DNA of 44,288 nt. Source: Microterricola pindariensis. Its GTDB lineage: Bacteria; Actinomycetota; Actinomycetes; Actinomycetales; Microbacteriaceae. The stretch covers positions 1 through 44,288 of the forward strand of contig NZ_MPZN01000027.1 of NCBI RefSeq assembly GCF_002936985.1, given 5' to 3'. The notes under the pieces were generated by a model. The model was not told the origin of the DNA and did not search any database. It worked only from the letters and a program-made list of their open reading frames with translations. The position numbers were made by a program, and so were the translations under genes. This document shows positions 15,378-22,406 of the stretch, piece by piece (positions within the stretch are counted from its first letter, which is position 1; every line of letters begins with the position of its first letter).

Positions 15378-17768
15378 ATGACCACACCGCACTCCGGCAG
15401 CGCTGCCACACTCGTGTCCCAGCTCACCCTCGACGAGAAGCTCCTGCTTCTCTCAGGCGCAAACATGTGGTCGACGGAGACGGTGGGCGCGATTCCCTCG
15501 ACGTTCCTCGCGAATGGCCCGAACGGTGTCGGCAAGCAGGCCTCCGAAGCCGACCACGTCGGCGGTGGCGAGATGCTGCCAGCGACCTGCTTCCCCTCGC
15601 CCTCCGTGCTCGCATCCTCCTGGGACGTGGCGTTCGTCGAGGAGGTCGGGGTGGCACTCGGTCGCGAATCCCGCTCGAAGGATGTCGGCGTGCTGCTCGG
15701 GCCCGGTCTCAACATCAAGCGCCACCCCGGGGGCGGGCGTGTTTTCGAGTACTTCTCCGAAGACCCTCACCTGTCGGGCAAGATCGCCGCCGCGCTCGTG
15801 CGCGGAGTGCAGTCGCAGGGCGTCGGCTCCTCGATCAAGCACTTCGCCGGCAACAACCAGGAGACCTTCCGGATGCGGCTGGACTCCGTCATCGACGAGC
15901 GCACGCTGCGCGAGATCTACCTCACCGGTTTCGAGATCGCGGTGCGGGAGTCGGACCCGTGGACGGTCATGACCTCGTACAACCTGGTCAACGGCGAGCA
16001 CCCCGGCGAGTCGCAGCGGCTCCTCGCGCAGATCCTCCGCGAGGAGTGGGGCTTCTCCGGTCTCGTCATGAGCGACTGGTTCGCCGTCTCCGACCGCCCG
16101 GCCGGCATCCGCGCGGGTCTCGACCTCGAGATGCCGGGCAACAACGGAATCTGGACCGGGCGCGTCAAGAAGGCCATCGCCGAGGGCACCCTCACCCTTG
16201 CCGAGGTGGATGCCGCAGCCGCCCGCGTTGCCCGGCTCGCCCTGCGCGCCGCCGCGGCAGCAGCCGGCCCCGCCGTTTCGGCCGACCTCGACGCCCACCA
16301 CGCCCTCGCACGCCGCGCCGCGGCCGCCGGCACCGTCCTGCTCCGCAACGACGGCATCTTGCCGCTCCGCGCCGAGGGCACGATCGCGATCATCGGCGCC
16401 GCTGCCGAGACCCCCCGCTACCAGGGTGTCGGGAGCGCGCATGTCAACGCCATCACGGTCGAGACTGTGCTCGACGCGCTGCACGGTCGTCTCGGCACGA
16501 GCGCCGAGTTCACCTTCGCTCGCGGCTACGACGCCACCTCCGGCGCCGTCAGCGCGGAGGACTCCGCCGCAGCGCAAGAGGCCGCCGAGGCCGCCGACGT
16601 CGCCGTCCTCCTCCTCGCCATCCCGGCGGGCAAGGAAGCAGAGGGCATCGACCGCGAGAACCTCGTCTTCCCGCCAGCCATGAACGAGCTGGTACGCACC
16701 GTGACGGCGGCGAACCCGCGAACCGTCGTCGTGCTCGTCAACGGCGCTCCCCTGGAGCTGCCGTGGGCGGATGCCCCCGCCGCGCTGCTGGAGGCCTATC
16801 TGGGCGGCCAGGCGGCCGGGCCCGCGATCGTCGACGTGCTCTTCGGTGATGCGGAGCCCGGCGGGCGGCTCGGCGAGAGCTTCCCCGTCGCGGCAGCCGA
16901 CCTCCCGGCGTCCGCACACTTCCCGACGACGAGCCCCACGCAGGTGCAGTACCGCGAGAACATCTACGTCGGCTACCGCTTCCACGACTCGTTCGGGATC
17001 GCCCCGCGCTTCCCGTTCGGGCACGGCCTCGGTTACACCAGCTTCGAGTACGGGGCGTTGGAGGTCTCCGGCGAGGGCGTCAACCTGGCCATCACCGTCC
17101 CCGTGACGAACACGGGCGAGCGCGCCGGCTCCGAGGTCGTGCAGCTCTATGTGCACGCAAGAGACTCCGTGGTGCACCGGCCAGAGCAGGAGCTCAAGGC
17201 GTTCGCCAAGGTGCACCTCGAACCCAACGAGACCCGGCGCGTGACCCTGGCATTGGGGCACCGTGCGTTCGCCATCTATGACGTCGCGCGCTCCTCGTGG
17301 GCGGCGGAGAGCGGCGACTACGAGATCCGTGTCGGCTCCTCCTCGCGCGACATCCGCAGCTCCACGATCGTGCTGCTCGCCACCGGCGACGCCGTGACCC
17401 CCGTCGAGCGGCCCCAGTCTGCGGTGGCCAGCGCCGCCGAGTTCGCGCGGCTCCTCGGAGGCCCGGTTCCCCCGGCCGCGGGGCTCGTGCCGTACAGCAT
17501 CAACTCCCCCATCGACGACCTGCGCACGACGTGGTTGGGGCGCCGCCTGCATGGCGCGCTGCTCGGCGTCATCACGAAGAAACTGCCAGCGGGCGGCGAC
17601 GACGACACGCAGGCGATGATCACGGCCGTCGTCGGCGGCATGCCGCTGCGCACCCTCGTCGCGAACTCCGACGGCAAGCTCAGCCTCGACACGATGGACC
17701 GCATCGTGCGCGTGCTGAACGCCGCGTCGCCGGAGGCCCGGCGCGCCCGCCGTGCGGCCAAGGCATAG
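15378..17768 (+). CDS. Glycoside hydrolase family 3 (beta-glucosidase type)
   Basis: A 796-aa enzyme without a signal peptide, so probably cytoplasmic and acting on imported oligosaccharides or glycosides. The order is GH3 N-terminal barrel (about 10-290), with GPGLNIKRHPGGGRVFEYFSE-like substrate-pocket residues and nucleophile Asp233 in VMSDWFAV; the GH3 C-terminal alpha/beta domain (about 310-540); a fibronectin III-like domain (about 570-650, HARDSVVHRPEQELKAF); and an extra helical tail of ~100 residues (WLGRRLHGALLGVITKKL) seen in some actinobacterial GH3 enzymes. The ATG has AGGAAAG upstream. Sugar specificity cannot be read reliably. It is monocistronic, ended by a strong hairpin at 17794-17821. 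Confidence 0.95.
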   Translation: MTTPHSGSAATLVSQLTLDEKLLLLSGANMWSTETVGAIPSTFLANGPNGVGKQASEADHVGGGEMLPATCFPSPSVLASSWDVAFVEEVGVALGRESRSKDVGVLLGPGLNIKRHPGGGRVFEYFSEDPHLSGKIAAALVRGVQSQGVGSSIKHFAGNNQETFRMRLDSVIDERTLREIYLTGFEIAVRESDPWTVMTSYNLVNGEHPGESQRLLAQILREEWGFSGLVMSDWFAVSDRPAGIRAGLDLEMPGNNGIWTGRVKKAIAEGTLTLAEVDAAAARVARLALRAAAAAAGPAVSADLDAHHALARRAAAAGTVLLRNDGILPLRAEGTIAIIGAAAETPRYQGVGSAHVNAITVETVLDALHGRLGTSAEFTFARGYDATSGAVSAEDSAAAQEAAEAADVAVLLLAIPAGKEAEGIDRENLVFPPAMNELVRTVTAANPRTVVVLVNGAPLELPWADAPAALLEAYLGGQAAGPAIVDVLFGDAEPGGRLGESFPVAAADLPASAHFPTTSPTQVQYRENIYVGYRFHDSFGIAPRFPFGHGLGYTSFEYGALEVSGEGVNLAITVPVTNTGERAGSEVVQLYVHARDSVVHRPEQELKAFAKVHLEPNETRRVTLALGHRAFAIYDVARSSWAAESGDYEIRVGSSSRDIRSSTIVLLATGDAVTPVERPQSAVASAAEFARLLGGPVPPAAGLVPYSINSPIDDLRTTWLGRRLHGALLGVITKKLPAGGDDDTQAMITAVVGGMPLRTLVANSDGKLSLDTMDRIVRVLNAASPEARRARRAAKA

Positions 17769-17792
17769 CCGGCCGACAACGCCCGGAAACAG

Positions 17793-17821
17793 AAAAAACC
17801 CCCGTGAGAGCGGGGGTTTTT
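17793..17821. terminator. Bidirectional rho-independent terminator
   Basis: An 11-bp stem AAAAACCCCCG / CGGGGGTTTTT with loop tgagag, and A and T tracts on both sides. It ends the GH3 gene on the plus strand. It also sits next to the orphan tRNA-Val 3' fragment exactly as the terminator at 21468-21494 sits next to the intact tRNA, so it probably was the original tRNA terminator before the element inserted. Confidence 0.92.
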
Positions 17822-17824
17822 CAA

Positions 17825-17868
17825 TGTGGGCACTACCGGGCTCGAACCGATGACATCCACGGTGTAAA
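17825..17868 (-). repeat. Distal attachment site: tRNA-Val 3'-half fragment
   Basis: Forty-four bases covering the discriminator, acceptor 3' strand, T arm, variable loop and part of the anticodon arm of tRNA-Val. They match 21498-21541 except for one base (A at 17832 for C at 21505). Beyond 17868 the similarity stops (ATGTGCCTGTAG against CGTGGCGCTCTA). There is no 5' half, so this is not a functional tRNA. Confidence 0.85.
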
Positions 17869-18057
17869 TGTGCCTGTAGCCATAGGCAGAGCAAGACTCC
17901 GAAAGATTCCGCTGTTTCTTCGCGACCGTTGATTTGCGGGCTCTGCAGTAACACGCGGGTCTTGGCAGAGCTGTCGGCACCGCGGGCCCCGATCGATTTG
18001 GCGGCAAACTATGGGATCCCCCAAGGAACTCACGACGCCGAGGAAAGGGCCTGGCGG

Positions 18058-18314
18058 ATGACGCCTCTGCCCAGCTCTCAGTTGCTCCGGCGCAAGGCAG
18101 TGGCGTACCTGCTCGAACACTTCGGCGGCACCTGCGAGATCTGCGGAGCGACGGTCGACGGGGCGCTCAGGAGCCTCATCCAGCAGCATCGCAGATAGCC
18201 CATGTTCGGCCTCGTTCGGAGGGTGGCGATGACGTCTGGGGGAACGTTCGAATCCTCCACAACTCGTTCAACTCGGAACGCGGTCTGGGCCGGCTACCGG
18301 TTCCCAAAGACTAG
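18058..18314 (+). pseudogene. HNH endonuclease broken by a frameshift
   Basis: In one frame from ATG 18058 (GAGGAAAGG upstream) the sequence reads LLEHFGGTCEICGATVDG, the CxxC start of an HNH nuclease, and then runs to a premature stop at 18198. From about 18162 a second frame continues with AHVRPRSEGGDDVWGN and ILHNSFNSERG and stops at 18314, giving the H...GGxD...N...H/N signature of the HNH fold. Restoring one G in the G4 run at 18160-18163 would join the two into a protein of about 85 aa. The expected Cys in the LVHxxCN-type position reads Phe (NSFN). It is a true pseudogene or a single-base error; a small HNH protein is otherwise well supported. Confidence 0.65.
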
Positions 18315-18754
18315 GCTGTTCGGCTGATGGCTCCCCGCATCGCCTATCGAGAGAGGCTGCTCGCCCCTGCAGAGCTCTACGCGATGGGGATGAATCACGC
18401 GCAGCACATGGCGGCGTCCTTCAGCTGCAGATGGCTGCACTCACTCCCAATGATGGGCGTCTCGCTGCAGCCCCGACGAAATGAATTCAGGTCAAAGCCT
18501 GAGGAGGGTGCAGTGCGGCGGACTCCGCATGGCTCAGACTCAAGCGAGAGATAGACGCCGCAACGTCCTCTGAATAGGCGCAGTCGCCGATGGCGCCGGA
18601 GAACCTGTCGCATGGGTGCGTCTTCGCCTGCCGGTGATTCGGGTCAATTCGAAGTTGAAGCTTCCGGTGCGCCGGGATCGGCGATCGTACCGGGACATAT
18701 AGGCTCCACTGAGTTCAATTTAGATGAGTCCCCGCGGGGGTTTAGGGGAGCCCC
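18315..18754. other. Apparently gene-free stretch inside the element
   Basis: About 440 bp without a convincing gene. A 75-codon ORF at 18327-18554 has no ribosome-binding site and an unusual composition. The AT-richer part (ACATATAGGCTCC, TTCAATTTAGATGAG) at about 18693-18727 probably holds the promoter of the downstream membrane-protein gene. A small CCCCGCGGGG palindrome lies just before that gene's ribosome-binding site. Confidence 0.5.
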
Positions 18755-19537
18755 ATGGCTGACGTAGAAGTCAAGTACGAGACGACGACCGCCACAACCG
18801 TACGCGGCATGGAGGCACGCTCCATCGAGAAGGCAAAGCAGGACGGCTGGGAATTCGTATCCCAGACCGAACTCCCTTTGCTTCGCACCCAGCTGAGCTT
18901 CCGTCGCGTGAAGCCCAAAGTCAACTGGACCCCATTCTTGATACTGGGTGGCGTGGTCGTAGTCTTGGCCAGCATTATCACCGTGATGAGCATCGTCACT
19001 GGCGGGGACGACGAGGCGGCGTCTGTTCCAGGGGCACCCACTGCGACCGCGGAAGCCGAAGCGGAGGCCGAGGTGAAATCGGAGCCTGCCGCTGAGGTGT
19101 CCGTCTACGAAGGCCCCGCATACGAACTCATCACCGCTGAAGATCCGATTGCCGAAGGCGGCCTGAAGCAGTATTGGGTGCTTACCGACAAGCTCGACTA
19201 TTCGAACCCCGGTTTCAAAGAGCAGGTCAAGCTGATCATCACCGATGTCACTCGTGCTGCAAAGACGACCGACATCATCGTGCAGATCGTCACCGATGCC
19301 GAGATCATCGAAGCGGAGTCGTACTCAACATTTGAGAGCTACTCGGCGACACACGATGCGGATCACATGAAGAACGTGCTCTTCCCCAAGCAAGCGACCG
19401 ACTGGGTCGCCTGGTACGCGGGCGGATACGACTACGATGAGGTCGCTCTGACTGGGGCTGATGACACTTATACGATCGACTGGCTGCCCCTGGGCTACGA
19501 GGGCCACGAGAAGTGGAAGCCGCTAGCTGAGGGCTAA
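18755..19537 (+). CDS. Single-pass membrane protein of unknown function
   Basis: A 260-aa protein with a short cytoplasmic N-terminal domain (residues 1-55), one membrane helix (about 60-81), a low-complexity Ala/Glu linker (about 95-120) and a C-terminal extracytoplasmic domain of ~135 residues rich in Asp, Thr and aromatics. The N-terminal segment (EARSIEKAKQDGWEFVSQ) resembles the DUF4177-like 'GWE' motif, though that is a weak resemblance. The ATG follows TTAGGGGAG. There is no catalytic motif. It is one of only two apparently intact genes in the tRNA-Val element and converges on the GIY-YIG gene. The function is not known. Confidence 0.8.
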   Translation: MADVEVKYETTTATTVRGMEARSIEKAKQDGWEFVSQTELPLLRTQLSFRRVKPKVNWTPFLILGGVVVVLASIITVMSIVTGGDDEAASVPGAPTATAEAEAEAEVKSEPAAEVSVYEGPAYELITAEDPIAEGGLKQYWVLTDKLDYSNPGFKEQVKLIITDVTRAAKTTDIIVQIVTDAEIIEAESYSTFESYSATHDADHMKNVLFPKQATDWVAWYAGGYDYDEVALTGADDTYTIDWLPLGYEGHEKWKPLAEG

Positions 19538-19647
19538 CCTTTTGGCCAGATAGCTTGCCTCGCTCCGTGAGATGCGCCGGCAGTTCGCGAGCGACACGCC
19601 TACGCCGACCGGGCGACCTCTTCCTGTGCGGTATCTGTGCTGCACGA

Positions 19648-19677
19648 GGCCAGGCGGCTACGGCGAGCCGCCTGGCC
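19648..19677. terminator. Bidirectional hairpin between convergent genes
   Basis: A perfect 12-bp stem, GGCCAGGCGGCT / AGCCGCCTGGCC, with the loop acggcg. It directly abuts the stop codon of the GIY-YIG gene (minus strand) and lies 110 bp after the membrane-protein gene (plus strand). There is no long T-tract. Confidence 0.7.
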
Positions 19678-20490
19678 CTAGCCTCCGTTCAGACCATGCC
19701 CACGCGTGTCCAGAGCCACCTTGAAGTGGTTCTCTGCAGCATCGATCACCGGTGTAGGTGTCGCCGGGTCGAATACACGCAGGAGCGAGAAGCGGAAGCT
19801 GGCCGGTTGGAGTCCGCGGAGCATGACGTTGCCACCGTGCCCGTTGGCCGCATATGTGCCCCACCGCTGACGGATGTTCTCGAGGCCATCCGCTTTTCCA
19901 ACGTACTGGCGCCCGTCGCTGGTGTCAGTTATCAAACAGATACCGGCAACCGATGCGAGTGCGGTACGCCACGAGGCGTACCGGTGTTCACGCATGACCG
20001 CCTGGAGTTTCGCATGATCGAGGACGAGCCTGTCAAACCCGGGGAAGGGCACCGGCTCCGAATCGGCGATGCCCATTACAGGGAGGCTCGCCGCTGTGTT
20101 GGCCCATACCCACCAGGCACGCGGCGACCTCCATCCGACTACGAGCCGGTTTCGAAGGTCCGTCATGTGATCTGACTCGATCACGTCGAAGATCCGACGC
20201 ACCCCGTCATTGGCAATCTCGCCGCGGTTCTCGACGACGCCCCAGAGCCGGGCCTGGTCACCGCCCTCTTTGGTGAAGACGATCCAAAAACGAGGCGGTA
20301 CCGCCGGGAACCTCTGCGTGTTTGCGGACTGGTTTCTCGTGTACTGGAGAATCTCCGCGTCGGTGGAGTCCGCGTGTATGCCTGGTAGACCGCTGTCCTC
20401 ATGGGTTCGCACATACGCGTGTCGGATCACCAGGGCATCAGCGAGGTCGATGCCCGCGTCAAGGAGAATCGGGCCAGTCGTTAGCGCCAT
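19678..20490 (-). CDS. GIY-YIG nuclease-family protein
   Basis: A 270-aa protein. The C-terminal ~90 residues form a GIY-YIG fold: G183-I184-C185 in place of GIY, Y196-V197-G198 for YIG, Arg in ENIRQRW (207/209), and Glu253 in AAENHFKVAL, the likely metal ligand. The block QRWGTYAANGHGGN...FRFSLLRVF is typical of a GIY-YIG group often annotated in accessory regions. The N-terminal ~175 residues have no recognised domain. The first Tyr of the signature is Cys, so full activity is uncertain. The ATG at 20490 has GAGGGAG upstream. It lies within the tRNA-Val element, upstream of which (same strand) is the truncated Mrr-like gene. Confidence 0.8.
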   Translation of the reverse strand: MALTTGPILLDAGIDLADALVIRHAYVRTHEDSGLPGIHADSTDAEILQYTRNQSANTQRFPAVPPRFWIVFTKEGGDQARLWGVVENRGEIANDGVRRIFDVIESDHMTDLRNRLVVGWRSPRAWWVWANTAASLPVMGIADSEPVPFPGFDRLVLDHAKLQAVMREHRYASWRTALASVAGICLITDTSDGRQYVGKADGLENIRQRWGTYAANGHGGNVMLRGLQPASFRFSLLRVFDPATPTPVIDAAENHFKVALDTRGHGLNGG

Positions 20491-20647
20491 CCGGGGCTCC
20501 CTCTTTCAGTTCGATCCATTGTGCCGTGACGTTCACACATTGCGAGACGTGGAGGTCTGGAATCTCGCGACCCGGCCAGGCACACGCGAATGTTTGAACA
20601 GCTGGTTGGGACGCGGAACGACAGCGGTTCGATCGTCGATTACGGCG

Positions 20648-21082
20648 TCAGGCCCGGCCTGCTTCAACGTCGTTCCTCCACTTCGGATACTGACACGTGT
20701 CGGGTACAGCTGCACTGGCAAAATCAGGTGTGAGGTCGGTCCTAGGCGCCAGCTGAGCCCCATTTCCAACCGCGCTGAACCAGAACGAAAGCACCCCTGC
20801 GGCTTCCGCGAACTTGATAGCTTCGTCGGTGTACCGGCAAGTCGCGAAGAAGATTGTCTTCCTCTGCTCCGCTGCCTCAATAGCAGCGATCTGTCGCACC
20901 GCGTCAATGCCGATGGATCCGGTCTTCGCGTCGTAGATCTTTACCTGAGCTACAAACTGACCCGACGTGACTTCAACACCGCCGTCTGCCCCACCTCGGG
21001 TCGTCTCAGCGTCGCGTACCCCCAGCCATCGCATCCAATCCCGAGCGACCTGTTCTGCCCCTTCGTGGGAAGTCTTGTGTGG
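20648..21082 (-). pseudogene. 5'-truncated Mrr-like restriction endonuclease
   Basis: The frame is open from the stop at 21083-21085 to a stop at 20648. It carries the Mrr-type catalytic core: GGADGGVEV followed by QFVAQVK, the D...E...QxK pattern of PD-(D/E)XK nucleases (Asp17, Glu21 and Lys32 counted from ATG 21034). The sequence upstream of that ATG (SHEGAEQVARDWMRWLG) still looks like the family's helix but has no start codon. The gene therefore appears to have lost its 5' end at the junction with the integrase remnant. If translation begins at ATG 21034 a 128-aa protein with a complete core could still be made. Confidence 0.6.
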
Positions 21083-21128
21083 CTATTTCAATGGCCTGGA
21101 GAACTCCCGAGTTAAGCAAAGCAGCAGG

Positions 21129-21320
21129 AGTCCCGGGATTGAGGTCAAAGCTGTTAGTACGTGGCTTGGGCACGCCGACACCGCGATCACGCTCCGCGTC
21201 CACCTCCATCGGATGGAGACCGCCGCCGACGCTCAGCCGATGACCGCGCTCAACGATCGGGCGAGGGCGCCGAACGCGGAGGTACGAGTTCTACGGAAGG
21301 TTGCCGTGCACAGCGCCTAG
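21129..21320 (+). pseudogene. C-terminal remnant of a tyrosine recombinase (integrase)
   Basis: The segment GIEVKAVSTWLGHADTAITL followed by RVHLHRM and a charged tail is the C-terminal end of phage/ICE-type integrases: the LGHxxxxxT block, then the catalytic Tyr motif. The position expected to be Tyr (TLxxYxH) is His, encoded by CAC at 21201-21203, one transition away from TAC. The rest of the integrase upstream is missing; the frame runs into sequence antisense to the Mrr-like gene. A rho-independent terminator follows at 21332-21367. The position beside the tRNA attachment site fits an integrase. Confidence 0.7.
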
Positions 21321-21331
21321 ACATTCCACTG

Positions 21332-21367
21332 AAACGCCCTCCGGATTCCGGTGGGCGTTTTGTTTTG
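21332..21367 (+). terminator. Rho-independent terminator after integrase remnant
   Basis: The stem AAACGCCC / GGGCGTTT is extended inside by CCGG / CCGG with one mismatch, followed by TTGTTTT. It lies 12 bp after the integrase stop. Confidence 0.8.
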
Positions 21368-21467
21368 AACGTAACCCAGCTATCTGCAACACTCTGGCGA
21401 AGCTCGCCACCGACACCTCACCGACACGCGGCCAACATCTGGGCCAAAACACCGCCGGATCAAACAA

Positions 21468-21494
21468 AAAACCCCCGGGTTTACCGGGGGTTTT
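21468..21494 (-). terminator. Terminator of tRNA-Val
   Basis: An 11-bp stem AAAACCCCCGG / CCGGGGGTTTT, loop gttta. On the minus strand it is followed by TTTTTTGTTTG and lies six bases beyond the tRNA 3' end. Its layout copies the hairpin at 17794-17821 but the loop differs, so this one probably arrived with the element. Confidence 0.88.
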
Positions 21495-21497
21495 GCG

Positions 21498-21541
21498 TGT
21501 GGGCCCTACCGGGCTCGAACCGATGACATCCACGGTGTAAA
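21498..21541 (-). repeat. Proximal attachment site within tRNA-Val
   Basis: The 44-bp partner of 17825-17868. It covers the 3' half of the intact tRNA from the anticodon loop to just past the discriminator base. An element that brings its own copy of this segment restores the tRNA when it integrates. Confidence 0.85.
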
Positions 21542-21572
21542 CGTGGCGCTCTACCAACTGAGCTAAAGGCCC
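21500..21572 (-). tRNA. tRNA-Val (anticodon UAC)
   Basis: A 73-nt cloverleaf on the minus strand. The acceptor stem is GGGCCTT / AGGGCCC (one G-U pair). The D arm is GCTC-AGTTGGTAG-AGC. The anticodon arm CCACG-TTTACAC-CGTGG gives anticodon UAC (DNA TAC). The T arm contains GGTTCGAGC. The discriminator is A and CCA is not encoded. It is the insertion target of the neighbouring element and remains intact. Confidence 0.95.
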
Positions 21573-21660
21573 ATTGCGCGCAATCACGCGCAACGACTCA
21601 ACTACCTTACCGACATTTTCGGATGCCGCGCGCCACTGGCCCCGCCTGCGCATCGCTGCC

Positions 21661-21666
21661 TACACT
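21661..21666 (+). promoter_or_regulatory. -10 box of a probably leaderless promoter
   Basis: TACACT lies seven bases before the ATG at 21674 (one base before an in-frame ATG at 21668). No Shine-Dalgarno sequence is present. This favours a leaderless mRNA starting at ATG 21674. Confidence 0.45.
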
Positions 21667-21673
21667 CATGGTC

Positions 21674-22390
21674 ATGCGCATCTCGCCGGCGAAGGACGAT
21701 GGTCGCGACGCCCAGGAGCGCCGCTCGGAGACGCGCTGGCCGGCGTTCGCGGGGCTGGTCGTCGCGCTCCTGCTCTACGTGAGCGTGCCGAACCCCGACA
21801 CGGTTGTGCTCCGCCAGGTTGCCACCGTGATCCTGCTGCTCATGTTCATCCCCCTGGTGATCCAGAACCCGCACCGCCTCACCCGGCAGACACAGTGGTC
21901 GCGTTGGCTGTCGATCAGTTTTGCCGCGCTCCTGGTGATCGCCAACCAGATCAACGTCGCCTACGTCATCCGCTCGCTCATCGACGGCTCGGCCAACGGC
22001 CCCACGCTGCTCCTGACGGCCCTGCAGGTGTGGATCACCAATGTGATCGCCTTCGGCCTGTTGTACTGGGACCTCGATCGCGGCGGCCCCGTCGCCCGCG
22101 GAAACCTCGAACGCAGCCAGCTCCCCATCGCCGACTTCAAGTTCCCGCAGGACGAGAGCAGCGACGACGTCGACGAGATTCGCCGTGTCTCCGCGCAGGC
22201 CGCGGACTGGCGGCCCGGCTTCGTCGACTACCTCTACGTCTCGCTGACCAACATGATGGCGTTCAGCCCGACGGATGCCATGCCGATGCGCTCGCGCACC
22301 AAGCTGATCATGTCGGCCCAGGCGCTCACCGGGTTCGTCCTGCTGGCGCTCGTCATCTCGCGGGCGGTCAACATCCTCGCCGCGAGCTAG
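21674..22390 (+). CDS. DUF1345-like integral membrane protein
   Basis: A 238-aa protein with about five or six membrane helices and a charged loop between helices 4 and 5 (around FPQDESSDDVDEI). The C-terminal half (YLYVSLTNMMAFSPTDAMPM followed by a last helix ending SRAVNIL) resembles the DUF1345 signature, in which a phenylalanine/serine-rich membrane segment precedes SDxxxxSRxxR. The biochemical role is unknown. The start was chosen from the -10 box at 21661-21666; the longer form from 21623 is unlikely. It is the first chromosomal gene beyond the tRNA-Val site and convergent with the peroxiredoxin. Confidence 0.8.
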   Translation: MRISPAKDDGRDAQERRSETRWPAFAGLVVALLLYVSVPNPDTVVLRQVATVILLLMFIPLVIQNPHRLTRQTQWSRWLSISFAALLVIANQINVAYVIRSLIDGSANGPTLLLTALQVWITNVIAFGLLYWDLDRGGPVARGNLERSQLPIADFKFPQDESSDDVDEIRRVSAQAADWRPGFVDYLYVSLTNMMAFSPTDAMPMRSRTKLIMSAQALTGFVLLALVISRAVNILAAS

Positions 22391-22406
22391 GCACCGCCCG
22401 GCGCGT

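Larger units (their letters stand above)
17825..21541. mobile_element. Decayed integrative element in tRNA-Val
   Basis: A region of about 3.7 kb between two 44-bp copies of the tRNA-Val(UAC) 3' half. Contents left to right are: a frameshifted HNH nuclease, an empty stretch, an unknown membrane protein, a GIY-YIG protein, a 5'-truncated Mrr-like nuclease and the last ~63 residues of a tyrosine integrase. The integrase lies next to the intact tRNA, as is usual for tRNA-targeting elements. Coding here is visibly less GC-rich and less tidy than in the flanks. No replication, transfer or capsid gene is present. The element looks immobile now, because the integrase is a fragment and lacks its Tyr. 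Confidence 0.8.

Noticed and set aside
17825-17898. Second tRNA-Val gene
   Set aside because: Only the 3' half matches. The D arm, acceptor 5' strand and most of the anticodon stem are absent, so it cannot fold as a tRNA.
15453-17954. 833-aa minus-strand ORF opposite the GH3 gene
   Set aside because: It is antisense to all the GH3 motifs and would run through the terminator and tRNA fragment at its start.
18327-18554. 75-codon ORF in the tRNA-Val element
   Set aside because: No ribosome-binding site, no recognised motif, unusual composition; most likely chance.
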